From Pirellula staleyi DSM 6068 (GTDB lineage: Bacteria; Planctomycetota; Planctomycetia; Pirellulales; Pirellulaceae): a stretch of DNA of 45,803 bases. Numbering within the stretch: position 1 is the first letter of the stretch; each line of letters opens with the position of its first letter. Both the position numbers and the translations under genes were made by a program. This document shows, piece by piece, positions 32,909 through 40,830 of the stretch. The notes under the pieces are model-generated. The model was not told the DNA's origin. It searched no databases and saw nothing but the letters and a program-made list of their open reading frames with translations. The DNA is taken from contig CAMBSL010000015.1 in the NCBI GenBank assembly GCA_945870455.1, positions 1 to 45,803 on the forward strand, given 5' to 3'.

Positions 32909-33988
32909 ATGTCCGACATCGATATTCACCAACAACTACAATCCGCACTCGAGTCCTTCAAGGAGCCCGAAAGTGGTCGTGCCATTTCAAAGACAGGCCA
33001 AGTCAGCGATTGGACGGTCTCGGAAGGAGTGGTTGGTTGTCGCCTAAGCTTGACCTCCATGATGCAGCCCATCGCAACCGAAATTGCAGACTCGCTCCGC
33101 GATCATTTGCTTGCATCGGTCACTGGAATCAAGCAAGTCAACGTTCAGCTCGATGTAACTTATCGCCCCGCCCCGACCCTCGGACAGATTGGATTGAAGG
33201 CCAAAAGCGTCATCGCTGTGGCTGCTGGCAAAGGGGGCGTTGGCAAGAGCACGCTCGCGGCGTCGATAGCGATTGTGCTCGGCCGAATGGGAGCCAAGGT
33301 TGGCTTGATGGATGCAGATGTTTATGGTCCAAGCATTCCGCACTTGCTAGGACTCGATGGCCGTCCTGAAATCGTCGATGGCAAGATTCAGCCGATCAAG
33401 TCCGGTGAAATGCCAGTCATGTCGATGGGATTCTTGGTTGGCAAAGATCAAGCTGTTGTCTGGCGTGGTCCAATGTTGCATGGGTCCATTACGCAGTTCC
33501 TTCGCGACACGGCTTGGGGTGAACTGGACTATTTGATCATCGATATGCCGCCCGGCACGGGTGACGTTGCGTTGACGCTTTCGCAATTGCTCCCACTCTC
33601 TGGGGTTGTCATTGTCTGCACTCCTCAAGAAGTCGCATTGTTGGATGCCGGCAAGGCTATCTCGATGTTTGAAAAGACGAAAGTGCCGGTGCTCGGAGTG
33701 GTCGAAAACATGAGCGGCTTTACCGATCCCGAATCGGGTAAAACCTTTGACATTTTTGGCAAAGGTGGCGCGAGGGCGAAGGCAGAAGAACTCAGTGTTC
33801 CGTTCCTCGGTGAAGTCCCCATTCAAATTCCATTGCGAAGCGAATCCGACCACGGTCGCTTAGCGGATGTGCTTCGCGACCCAACCATTGCCAAACCATT
33901 TGAGAATATCTGTCGAGGCGTCGTTAGATCACTGGTAACGCAAATCGCAAACCGGCCAACCCTATCCGCTCCACTCCCCATTCTGTAA
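32909..33988 (+). CDS. mrp: Mrp/NBP35-family P-loop ATPase (Fe-S cluster carrier type), CxxC absent
   Basis: A 359-residue protein with an N-terminal MIP18/DUF59-like domain (about 1-85) and a MinD/Mrp ATPase domain: deviant Walker A AGKGGVGKST, DADVYGPSIPHLLG, DMPPGTGDVALT, then ENMSGF. Mrp/ApbC proteins bind and pass on [4Fe-4S] clusters. The usual Cys-x-x-Cys after ENMS is missing: the segment reads ENMSGFTDPESGKTFDIFG, with Asp and Ser in the Cys positions. Other Mrp proteins without the motif exist, so this may be a lineage feature, but bridging cluster binding by the usual residues is not possible. It follows the SCO1-like gene by 53 bp. Confidence 0.92.
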   Translation: MSDIDIHQQLQSALESFKEPESGRAISKTGQVSDWTVSEGVVGCRLSLTSMMQPIATEIADSLRDHLLASVTGIKQVNVQLDVTYRPAPTLGQIGLKAKSVIAVAAGKGGVGKSTLAASIAIVLGRMGAKVGLMDADVYGPSIPHLLGLDGRPEIVDGKIQPIKSGEMPVMSMGFLVGKDQAVVWRGPMLHGSITQFLRDTAWGELDYLIIDMPPGTGDVALTLSQLLPLSGVVIVCTPQEVALLDAGKAISMFEKTKVPVLGVVENMSGFTDPESGKTFDIFGKGGARAKAEELSVPFLGEVPIQIPLRSESDHGRLADVLRDPTIAKPFENICRGVVRSLVTQIANRPTLSAPLPIL

Positions 33989-34018
33989 ACGCTTGCGGCC
34001 TTGTTTCAATACTACTCT

Positions 34019-34065
34019 CTCCCCCGGCCCGCTCCGCGAGACCAGCGAGACCAGGGCTAGGGGAG
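34019..34065. repeat. REP-like inverted repeat with CCGCTCCGCG core
   Basis: Ends CTCCCCCGGCCC (34019-34030) and GGGCTAGGGGAG (34054-34065) are inverted matches at 10 of 12 positions. The CCCGCTCCGCG and TAGGGGAGCAAG parts recur at 40767-40815, so this is a dispersed family. Confidence 0.65.
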
Positions 34066-34253
34066 CAAGGATTCTCGTAGGAAGTCTGAACTGAGCACGT
34101 TAAACGCGATGCCTCGTCGATTCAATCGGTATGTTGTTTTTGTGATGCACTGCCGGTACATTGTTCTCTTAGTATTTGCTCGAACTGCAACCTAGCAAAT
34201 CTCTCAATCGAATCTGTCTACTTCTAAGCTCAGGGAAATGCGAACCATTCAAG

Positions 34254-34282
34254 AACCGGGGCTAGAGGCCTTCGGCTATCAG
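34254..34282. repeat. Degenerate half copy of the 'TAGCCG...CGGCTA' palindrome family
   Basis: AACCGGGGCTAGAGGCCTTC followed by GGCTATCAG matches the right arm of the copy at 1747-1771 (AACCGGGGCTATCGCCCAAC then GGCTA) apart from the middle. No left arm is seen. Confidence 0.55.
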
Positions 34283-34485
34283 TTTGTTTCACTCGAAGAC
34301 TCATAACGATGTGCTTATGAGAAACGTTTGGGGTGTGATATGTCAAATGCTCGCCTAACTGTCTGGAAGCCCTCGCAGGTAGCAAACGAGCGCGTAGAAT
34401 TTCACACAGGCAAATCAGTCAAGAAATCAACTTTGCTGATGATGTCTGGGCAACTCGATCCCACGAGTGCGCAAGGCACGAGATC

Positions 34486-35334
34486 CTAGACGCGAGACAA
34501 TATCGCGATGCCGAGCTCGTCAGCCATTTGAAGTGTTTTTTCGCGGTTGATGAGAATCGTCTTTCCCGCTTCGATGGCGATCACCTTGCCCCCTGCAAGC
34601 TTCATCTTTTCGATGGTTTGCGGGCCAATCGTAGGAACATCGAACCGCATGTCTTGCTGCGGTTTGGCAACTTTGACCAACGTAAATCCACCACGCGTGC
34701 AAATCTGGCCTGTCCGCACAATGCATGCATCAGTGCCTTCGATCGCTTCTACTGCCAAAATCGTGCGGTCGCGAACGGTGACGCTTTGACCAACGTCCAA
34801 GCCACCCATTTGCTTGGCGATGGACCAACCGAACTCAATGTCATCGAGTTCGGATTTGGACGGCTTACGTCGTGTAAGTCCACCAGCCTCAGCGATCAGT
34901 TGTGTCGCGAAATCCGTACCTGGAATTGTCTTGATACCATGTCGACTAAACGATGCTACCACTGCGCCGAGCAACGAATCATCGTTCGTATTGACGTGAC
35001 GAAAGTAAAACATAGGTAGCATCGTCTTAATGCACTCCCAATCTGGAAAATGCTCCATCCATCCCCAACCATGAAACAGGATTCGATCCTTGAACAACTT
35101 TCCCGACAGGCAGACGTTCTTTACACCATGTTGTTGAAAGAACTTCTGCATCCCGCCGAGCTTGCAAACGCCAATCCACTTCACATGATGCGATAATGCC
35201 TCGATCTCTTTCGGTGCATGACCATAAACGGCAGCCACGACCACCGTATGCCCTTTTTCTCGCAATGCACGTGCCACGGCTAAGGGATACTCTCCCCAGC
35301 CTGCGACGATACCGACCGATTCGGAGGTACTCAT
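34486..35334 (-). CDS. lpxI: UDP-2,3-diacylglucosamine pyrophosphatase LpxI
   Basis: A 282-residue protein of the LpxI (former DUF1009) family. It removes UMP from UDP-2,3-diacylglucosamine to give lipid X, the fourth step of lipid A synthesis, replacing LpxH. Seen: a GIVAGWGEYPLAVA N-terminal domain start, a 'LSGKLFKDR' block, 'NTNDDSLLGAV' of the catalytic C-terminal domain with its conserved acidic residues, 'GLDVGQSVTVRDRTILAVEAIEGTD', then 'DVPTIGPQTIEKM' and 'AGKTILI'. It starts with an ATGA overlap on the stop of lpxD, so the two enzymes are probably translated together. Confidence 0.95.
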   Translation of the reverse strand: MSTSESVGIVAGWGEYPLAVARALREKGHTVVVAAVYGHAPKEIEALSHHVKWIGVCKLGGMQKFFQQHGVKNVCLSGKLFKDRILFHGWGWMEHFPDWECIKTMLPMFYFRHVNTNDDSLLGAVVASFSRHGIKTIPGTDFATQLIAEAGGLTRRKPSKSELDDIEFGWSIAKQMGGLDVGQSVTVRDRTILAVEAIEGTDACIVRTGQICTRGGFTLVKVAKPQQDMRFDVPTIGPQTIEKMKLAGGKVIAIEAGKTILINREKTLQMADELGIAILSRV

Positions 35335-36380
35335 ACCGGTGCGTTTTTCGGTGGTTGCAGTTGATCGACTTGCTTGGACAATTGCTTGACTGTCTTTCTT
35401 AGCTCCGGAAGTCGGTTCAGTGCTGCGAAAATCAGGGCTTGTTCGTTTCGTGGCATAGCGGGACTACCCAGCATGACCTTGTCCTCACCCGTATCCGCAA
35501 CGACACCTGCTTGAGCTCCCACCATGGTTCGAGAACCAATGTGGATATGGTCGCGTACGCCAACTTGGCCAGCCAAGACAACGTAGTCGCCGGTACTCGA
35601 ACTGCCAGCTACGCCAACATGCGAGCAAATCAGATTGTGCTTACCGATGTTGCAGTTGTGAGCAATCATCACCAAGTTATCGATCTTGGTACCGCATCCG
35701 ATACGGGTTGCGCCGTAAGTGCCGCGGTCCACCGTTGAGTTGGCGCCGATTTCGACATCGCTTTCGACATGAACCCATCCGAGTTGTGCGGTTGGGACAT
35801 GACATCCATTTTCCATCCGAAAACCGAAGCCATGTGCACCTAGTACACACCCTGCATGCAAAACGACTCGGTCTTCGAGTACGGTTCCAGGATATAAGAC
35901 GACTCCAGGAAATAGCTGGCAATCCTTGCCAATCCGACACCCTGCCATGACGGTAACGCCACGGTGCAGATGTGTTCCCTCATCGATCGACGAATCTTCG
36001 GCAACGCTTGCAAAGGCTTCCACGAAAGCCCTTTCGCTGACTTGAGCAGACGATGCAACGCTAGCAAGTCGATCGATCCCATACGCCCGTTTGATGAGAT
36101 TTTGTGGTCGAAAAAGCTCGCATATCTTACTAAAGGCTTCGTGAGGATTCGCAACGACAATTTGCGAAATTGAAATTTCCGGAAAGGATCGATTCGTTAC
36201 ACAGGCGGTCGCCTGCGATTCTTGTAACCGAGGTAAATATTTTTCGTGGTCAATCAGCGTGATCTGTCCTGCTTGGGCGTCCGCGAGCGGTGCTGCACCC
36301 GTGATGACATGATCATGATTACGAGCGAACAATTCACCGTGCACTCGTATTGCAAGCGTTGAGAGATCGATGGAGGTCAT
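35331..36380 (-). CDS. lpxD: UDP-3-O-acylglucosamine N-acyltransferase LpxD
   Basis: 349 residues from the ATG at 36378-36380, chosen over a GTG at 36422 because AAGGA lies eight bases upstream. The N-terminal uridine-binding domain (about 1-95) has ITGAAPLADAQAGQITLID. A left-handed beta-helix follows with hexapeptide repeats (about 100-310), including the catalytic histidine region VVLHAGCVLGAHGFGF, 'TVDRGTYGATRIG' and 'IAHNCNIGKHNLICS'. A short C-terminal helix ends the protein. LpxD adds the N-linked hydroxyacyl chain of lipid A. It follows a GT9 gene by 63 bp and is coupled to lpxI, forming an LPS cluster. Confidence 0.96.
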   Translation of the reverse strand: MTSIDLSTLAIRVHGELFARNHDHVITGAAPLADAQAGQITLIDHEKYLPRLQESQATACVTNRSFPEISISQIVVANPHEAFSKICELFRPQNLIKRAYGIDRLASVASSAQVSERAFVEAFASVAEDSSIDEGTHLHRGVTVMAGCRIGKDCQLFPGVVLYPGTVLEDRVVLHAGCVLGAHGFGFRMENGCHVPTAQLGWVHVESDVEIGANSTVDRGTYGATRIGCGTKIDNLVMIAHNCNIGKHNLICSHVGVAGSSSTGDYVVLAGQVGVRDHIHIGSRTMVGAQAGVVADTGEDKVMLGSPAMPRNEQALIFAALNRLPELRKTVKQLSKQVDQLQPPKNAPV

Positions 36381-36443
36381 TGGCTTGATCCTTTTCAAAA
36401 CAAGTGCCGCGATGCAACGCACATCGATGGAAGTTTGGGTAAT

Positions 36444-37535
36444 CTACTGGATACAGGGCGAACGAATCAATGCTGTTTCGGAAGTGTCCGATAGCTGTGC
36501 TGCCCTTGCACGCGCTTGATCCAATCGATGCATTATTGTGTCGCAAGCTAGGATGACATCCTCAATCTGGATGGAGAGCATTGGAACGCAGTCCGACCTT
36601 CGATCGGACAACTTCGATTCAGGCAATCGACTTTTTTGAATTCCGACATTGTGAGCACCATAGGGTCGAACGCGTTGGATTGGCATGGGCCCAATCATGC
36701 CAACCGTCGGTGTGCCAACCGCCACAGACAAGTGCATTGGTCCAGTGTCCGAACCAATAAATAAACAGGAACGCCTGATTAGGCTTCTTAGTTGCGTTAG
36801 GGTTGTGGATGGGGCTAGCTGGGCAAACCCACCTGATTGGGCGATGACTTGTTCCGCGGCAGTTCGTTCTTGTTCACCTGACCAGACGACCAAACTTGGT
36901 ACACCCCAAAGTTGTCCGAGGTGTTTTGCAACGCTAGCATATCTATCCGAAGGCCAAATTTTGGACGGCCAACCGGCGCCAACATTCACAATGGCGAAGG
37001 GACTTTTTAAATGGATGGACTGCAATACTTTGTCGGCGAATTCAGTGTCTTGTTTCATTTCCGGCAGATTAAACTCAACGCGTTTGTCATGCACTCCGAG
37101 CAATCCAAGCATCTCGAGCCCACGATCCACGATGTGTTCTGCATCTGCTTGAAAAAGTTGGTTATTGAACCAAGTACTTAGTTCCCTGCCATCGAAGTGG
37201 CCATAATGAAAACCGCAACGGTTCTTTGCACCCGAGAGCCAAGCGATCAGCGAACTTTTGGTTAAACCCTGTAAATCGAGCGTGGTGTCAGGCTTCCATT
37301 GCCTAAGTTGTTTGCCCAATTCCCAAAGATCCCTGGGATTTTTGAAGGTACTCTTGGACGTGACAAACAATTGATCCAGTGCAGGATGCCCCTGAATCAG
37401 TTGGGCCGAAGCGCGTTCGGTCACCCAGCCAATCTCGGCCGTTGGGAAATTGCGGCGAAGCGAGGTTAGAACGGGGACGCTCAAAATAGAGTCGCCAATT
37501 GCGGAAAGGCGAACAATTAGAATGCGTTTAGCCAT
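36444..37535 (-). CDS. Family 9 glycosyltransferase (ADP-heptose:LPS heptosyltransferase type)
   Basis: 363 residues from the ATG at 37533-37535 (MAKRILIVRLSAIGD); the frame is open to 37625 but that part runs into a repeat. GT9 pattern: LIVRLSAIGDSILSVPVL at the start, 'DTTLDLQGLTKSSLIAWLSGAKNRCGF', 'VNVGAGWPSKIWPSDRYA', 'LIRRSCLFIGSDTGPMHLSVAVGTPTVGMIG', the donor-binding block. These enzymes add heptose to LPS core. It lies upstream of lpxD and lpxI on the same strand. The sugar in planctomycetes need not be heptose, so I give no symbol. Confidence 0.92.
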   Translation of the reverse strand: MAKRILIVRLSAIGDSILSVPVLTSLRRNFPTAEIGWVTERASAQLIQGHPALDQLFVTSKSTFKNPRDLWELGKQLRQWKPDTTLDLQGLTKSSLIAWLSGAKNRCGFHYGHFDGRELSTWFNNQLFQADAEHIVDRGLEMLGLLGVHDKRVEFNLPEMKQDTEFADKVLQSIHLKSPFAIVNVGAGWPSKIWPSDRYASVAKHLGQLWGVPSLVVWSGEQERTAAEQVIAQSGGFAQLAPSTTLTQLRSLIRRSCLFIGSDTGPMHLSVAVGTPTVGMIGPMPIQRVRPYGAHNVGIQKSRLPESKLSDRRSDCVPMLSIQIEDVILACDTIMHRLDQARARAAQLSDTSETALIRSPCIQ

Positions 37536-37569
37536 CGAGAGTAGACTGCCGTGATCGCGCGAACAACAA

Positions 37570-37656
37570 AGCCCGTAGGCTTGCAAATTAGGGAAAAAGG
37601 GACAAAAAATCAAGCTCGATTGCATGTCCTGATTTGCAAGATAAGCCCGTTGGGCT
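37570..37656. repeat. Inverted-repeat element upstream of the GT9 gene
   Basis: AGCCCGTAGGCTTGCAAAT (37570-37588) and ATTTGCAAGATAAGCCCGTT then GGGCT (37632-37656) are imperfect inverted copies enclosing 43 bp. Each arm has its own small AAGCCCGT/GGGCT-type hairpin. It separates ggt from the GT9-lpxD-lpxI cluster. Confidence 0.65.
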
Positions 37657-37707
37657 CATTTCAATCAACACGCGAATGCGAAGATTTACAAAGGCAGGCT
37701 AATACCG

Positions 37708-39576
37708 CTAATACCCCAACGCGACTCCATCATTTCGACTTTCCGTTGCACCTTGCAAGAGATTGCGTTCCCAATCGATTAGGATCCCTTGATAGCCGCC
37801 CATCGATCCGCGGCTCGCTTGAGTCTTGTGTCCCATTTTTTCGAGCGCACGAACCGCATCCGTTGAAATCCCAGATTCGTAATGGACCACGCCACCCTCT
37901 GGATCCGCCTGGACTCCGGTTGGCGTCTGGCTTCCTTCGTGGCGAACACGGGCCGCATCGCCGGCCATTTGGATGTTCATACTGAAGTCGATCCAATTGA
38001 CCAGGACTTGCACCTGACCTTGTGGTTGCATGTCACCACCCATCACACCAAAGACAAATACGGGCTTGTCGTCGCGAGTGACCAACGATGGGATAATGGT
38101 GTGGAACGGACGTTTACCAGGCTCTAGTCGATTCGGGTGATTCGCATCGAGCGAGAATAGATTGCCGCGATTTTGCATCGCAAACCCAACGTCACCGGGA
38201 ACCACTTGACTTCCGAACCCATGGTAGTTGCTTTGGATCAGCGAACAACAATTTCGATCTTTGTCGACGACGCATAGGTACACAGTGTCTCCTTGAACGA
38301 GTTTCGGGTCTCCTGCATCTATGTGCGTTGCGGCTTTCGTGGAGTCGATCCGTTTCAATTGTTGGCGGGCATACTGTGTTGAGTTCAGTGTTTCCACCGG
38401 AACACTTTCAAAAGCCATGTCCGCATAGAATCTAGCACGGTCAGCGTATGCAAGTTTTTTTGCTTCTACCAACAGATGAAGGTATTCCGGCGAGCCCCAA
38501 CCCATCGCGGCAACGTCATGTTCGCTCAACACGTTGAGTATTTGCAGGACAGACAGCCCTTGTCCATTTGGCGGAATCTGCCAAACATCATAGCCTCGGT
38601 ACTTCGTCGAGATCGGCTTCACCCATTCGTTGCGATGATCCGCGAAATCCTCCAACTCAAAGTATCCTCCGTTTAACTTGCTAAATCGAACAATCTCCTC
38701 GGCAATTGGGCCCCGATAAAATACGTCTGCGCCACCGGTTGCGACTTTGCGGTAGGACTCGGCCAATCGAGGATTGCGAAACAGATCGCCTGCTCGTGGT
38801 GGTCGCTTGCCCTCGAGCAAAAAAGTCCTTTGCGAATCCGACCACTTGGCGAAGTTCTGATCCGCCTTGGCCCAAAAGCCTCCGATCACGGGTGAAACAG
38901 GGAAACCCTCATCCGCCAATCGAATGGCGGGTGCGAGTAGTTCCGCAATAGGCAAAATGCCAAATTTAGAATGAAGGTCTAGCCAGCCTGCGACGCAACC
39001 AGGAACACTCCACGAGAGCGGACCCTGGAGCGGTATCTGTTTCAAGTCGCGAGCAGCAAAGACATCGCGATTGATTTTCATAGGGCTGCGACCGCTGGCG
39101 TTGAGTCCGTGAATCTGACCCGTCTTGGCCTCCCAAACAATGGCATACAGATCACCTCCCATGCCGCAACTCATTGGTTCCACGACACCAAGTACAGCAT
39201 TGGCCGCTATGGCTGCATCGACCGCACTCCCACCTTTGGACAATACCTGAAGCGCCGCTTGCGTAGCGCGAGGGTCGCTCGTACAAGCCATTGCGTTACT
39301 CGCCATAACGACCGAACGACTTTGCCCGATGGGGCCAGAGGGTCTGTCATAACGCCCTATGGTGGGCGACTTCGATTCGAGGCTGGTTTCCTGAGACATA
39401 CTGAATCGCGCGAAAGGTGACATGGCTGAAAAGAGTAACGCGATTGAAAGAGAATTCGAATAAGTACGCACGATGAATGGTTTACTCCGAAGAACGGCGA
39501 GGTTATTCCAAGATGAATACCGCTGGGCTTTTGCCGAGTGGTAGCTGAACTTCGCGCTAGCATGAAGGTACTTCAT
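37708..39576 (-). CDS. ggt: Gamma-glutamyltransferase
   Basis: A 622-residue frame of the Ntn-hydrolase gamma-glutamyltransferase family, which hydrolyses or transfers the gamma-glutamyl group of glutathione and related peptides. Seen: 'MASNAMACTSDPRATQAALQVLSKGGSAVDAAIAANAVLGVVEP', CGMGGDLYAIV, 'NASGRSP', 'PPNGQGLSVLQIL', then the self-processing site QGDTVYLCVVDKD with Thr431 as the expected nucleophile of the small subunit, and GGDMQPQGQVQVL. The export signal seems to begin at a GTG (39471) reading VRTYSNSLSIALLFSAM, so the real start may be there rather than the ATG at 39576. It probably acts in the periplasm. It is followed by the GT9 gene after 172 bp. Confidence 0.93.
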   Translation of the reverse strand: MKYLHASAKFSYHSAKAQRYSSWNNLAVLRSKPFIVRTYSNSLSIALLFSAMSPFARFSMSQETSLESKSPTIGRYDRPSGPIGQSRSVVMASNAMACTSDPRATQAALQVLSKGGSAVDAAIAANAVLGVVEPMSCGMGGDLYAIVWEAKTGQIHGLNASGRSPMKINRDVFAARDLKQIPLQGPLSWSVPGCVAGWLDLHSKFGILPIAELLAPAIRLADEGFPVSPVIGGFWAKADQNFAKWSDSQRTFLLEGKRPPRAGDLFRNPRLAESYRKVATGGADVFYRGPIAEEIVRFSKLNGGYFELEDFADHRNEWVKPISTKYRGYDVWQIPPNGQGLSVLQILNVLSEHDVAAMGWGSPEYLHLLVEAKKLAYADRARFYADMAFESVPVETLNSTQYARQQLKRIDSTKAATHIDAGDPKLVQGDTVYLCVVDKDRNCCSLIQSNYHGFGSQVVPGDVGFAMQNRGNLFSLDANHPNRLEPGKRPFHTIIPSLVTRDDKPVFVFGVMGGDMQPQGQVQVLVNWIDFSMNIQMAGDAARVRHEGSQTPTGVQADPEGGVVHYESGISTDAVRALEKMGHKTQASRGSMGGYQGILIDWERNLLQGATESRNDGVALGY

Positions 39577-39645
39577 TCGAGGCGAAATTTGACTTTCGCC
39601 CTAGCGATAAGGTAACAATCCTCTTGGATGAATGTTTATCTACGG

Positions 39646-40626
39646 CTAACGCAATCCCCGAATACTTGCTATCTGAAGGAAAAGTTTCTCAAGTTCTTGA
39701 TAGTAATCATCCTGAGGCATTTCTTTTTTGCGATTACGCAGGCCTTCCACTTGCGTTTCCAAGTTGCCTATTTGGATTCGCTGATTGTCTGTCAAGCGAT
39801 CGGGTTGTGCGGTTGTCGAAATAATGATTCGACCGGCGAGCAGACCATCGACTTGCAAACCTTCGGCGGGCGCTTTGATGGACCTCGCCCCACGATAGAA
39901 GACGGCTGGCGTTCCCTTGGCGTCTCCATTGTCGTCCAATAGTGCTTGTTCGGATGCAAGCCTTTCTTCGTTGGCATAGAACTGGGCCACTCGATTGGAT
40001 GCAGCCAGAAAGGCCTCTAAAATAGATACGCTAAAATCATGATCCAAGTCTGCTTCAGGGTCCGAGATCGACTGGGAAATGTAGTCACCAAAGCGGGCAT
40101 AGTTTTGCTCTGAACCACTCTTGGTCGCTGTGATCACCACGCGATTCTTGCCCGACAGCGCATTGATAAATGGACCACTGCTCGAAGCGCAGTTGATAAT
40201 TACCCATCTGGAATCTTGATTACCGATCGCTTTCGCCAACTCTTCAGCCGAAATGTCCGGACCTCGCAAATTGAACTTCGTTGCGTCCCGGTCGCTCGTG
40301 CCATGTCCGATCAAGACGATCCAGTGTTCTTTCGCTTCGGGGTTTTCCGAAATCCAATCCAAGATGCGATCATGATCTGACTTGCGATTCTTTTCGCTCG
40401 GTTTAGTACCATCTATCCATTCCACCTTGCTCGTATTGGAGGTACACATAGTCCTCCATCGCTCGGCCCATTCGGGAAAGGACTTCGCGTATTCTTCCTC
40501 GCCGGGAGCACCGACGACAATCAATATCGAGCGGGTTGGTGCGTCCGGTTCGGCGGCAGTGCTGTTCTGGGGCGCGAAGAATCCGTTTGTTGTTACATAG
40601 AGCAACGCCATCAGGACCAGTGCCAT
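39646..40626 (-). CDS. Secreted caspase-fold (C13/legumain-like, clan CD) cysteine peptidase
   Basis: 326 residues from the ATG at 40624-40626, giving a signal peptide (MALVLMALLYVTTNGFFA...STAAE); the frame is open to 40830, but that part is a hairpin-rich leader. Clan CD signature: hydrophobic strand then HG in HWIVLIGHGTSDRD (His108) and hydrophobic strand then Cys in WVIINCASSSGPF (Cys146). The first strand is SILIVVGAPGEEEY. A C-terminal helical part ends in a short coiled-coil-like segment (QIGNLETQVEGLRNRKKEM). The His/Cys spacing and absence of other domains fit C13-type peptidases rather than metacaspases. It follows the VWA/amidotransferase-fold protein gene on the same strand, 204 bp downstream. 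The substrate is unknown. Confidence 0.82.
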   Translation of the reverse strand: MALVLMALLYVTTNGFFAPQNSTAAEPDAPTRSILIVVGAPGEEEYAKSFPEWAERWRTMCTSNTSKVEWIDGTKPSEKNRKSDHDRILDWISENPEAKEHWIVLIGHGTSDRDATKFNLRGPDISAEELAKAIGNQDSRWVIINCASSSGPFINALSGKNRVVITATKSGSEQNYARFGDYISQSISDPEADLDHDFSVSILEAFLAASNRVAQFYANEERLASEQALLDDNGDAKGTPAVFYRGARSIKAPAEGLQVDGLLAGRIIISTTAQPDRLTDNQRIQIGNLETQVEGLRNRKKEMPQDDYYQELEKLFLQIASIRGLR

Positions 40627-40830
40627 GGGTCGCTGAAGTGGCACGAAACAATGCGGAAACTTTCTCACCCACGTGACAAGCACGTGGGGGCCGCGACCGC
40701 TTCGCGGTACGGTGTTTAGCAGACCAAACTTGCTGTCCAACGACACAAGGTCGTTGGGGCAGTCGCCCGCTCCGCGTGCGATCGTGCACGAGTACGAAAC
40801 GGGAATAGGGGAGCAAGAACCGTTAATCAT
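40627..40830 (-). promoter_or_regulatory. Hairpin-rich leader of the caspase-like gene
   Basis: Three hairpins in a row: CCCACGTG/CACGTGGG (40668-40688), CCGCGA/TCGCGG (40691-40707) and CCAACGAC/GTCGTTGG (40737-40757). A REP-like segment follows (40767-40815) that matches the repeat at 34019-34070. No T-run follows a stem. It may be a processing, attenuation or mRNA-stability region, or merely accumulated repeats. Confidence 0.45.

Larger units (their letters stand above)
33989..34485. other. 497-bp intergenic region between convergent mrp and lpxI genes, with two repeats
   Basis: It holds a REP-like inverted repeat (34019-34065) and a degenerate half copy of the TAGCCG family (34254-34282). 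A 49-codon plus-strand frame (34340-34489) is not convincing. Otherwise nothing is recognised. The adjoining genes mrp and lpxI converge, so no promoter for them is expected here. Confidence 0.6.

Noticed and set aside
34340..34489. 49-codon plus-strand frame (MSNARLTVWKPSQV...) in the mrp-lpxI gap
   Set aside because: No clear Shine-Dalgarno, no recognisable motif, and its end overlaps the lpxI stop region; cannot be supported without comparative data.
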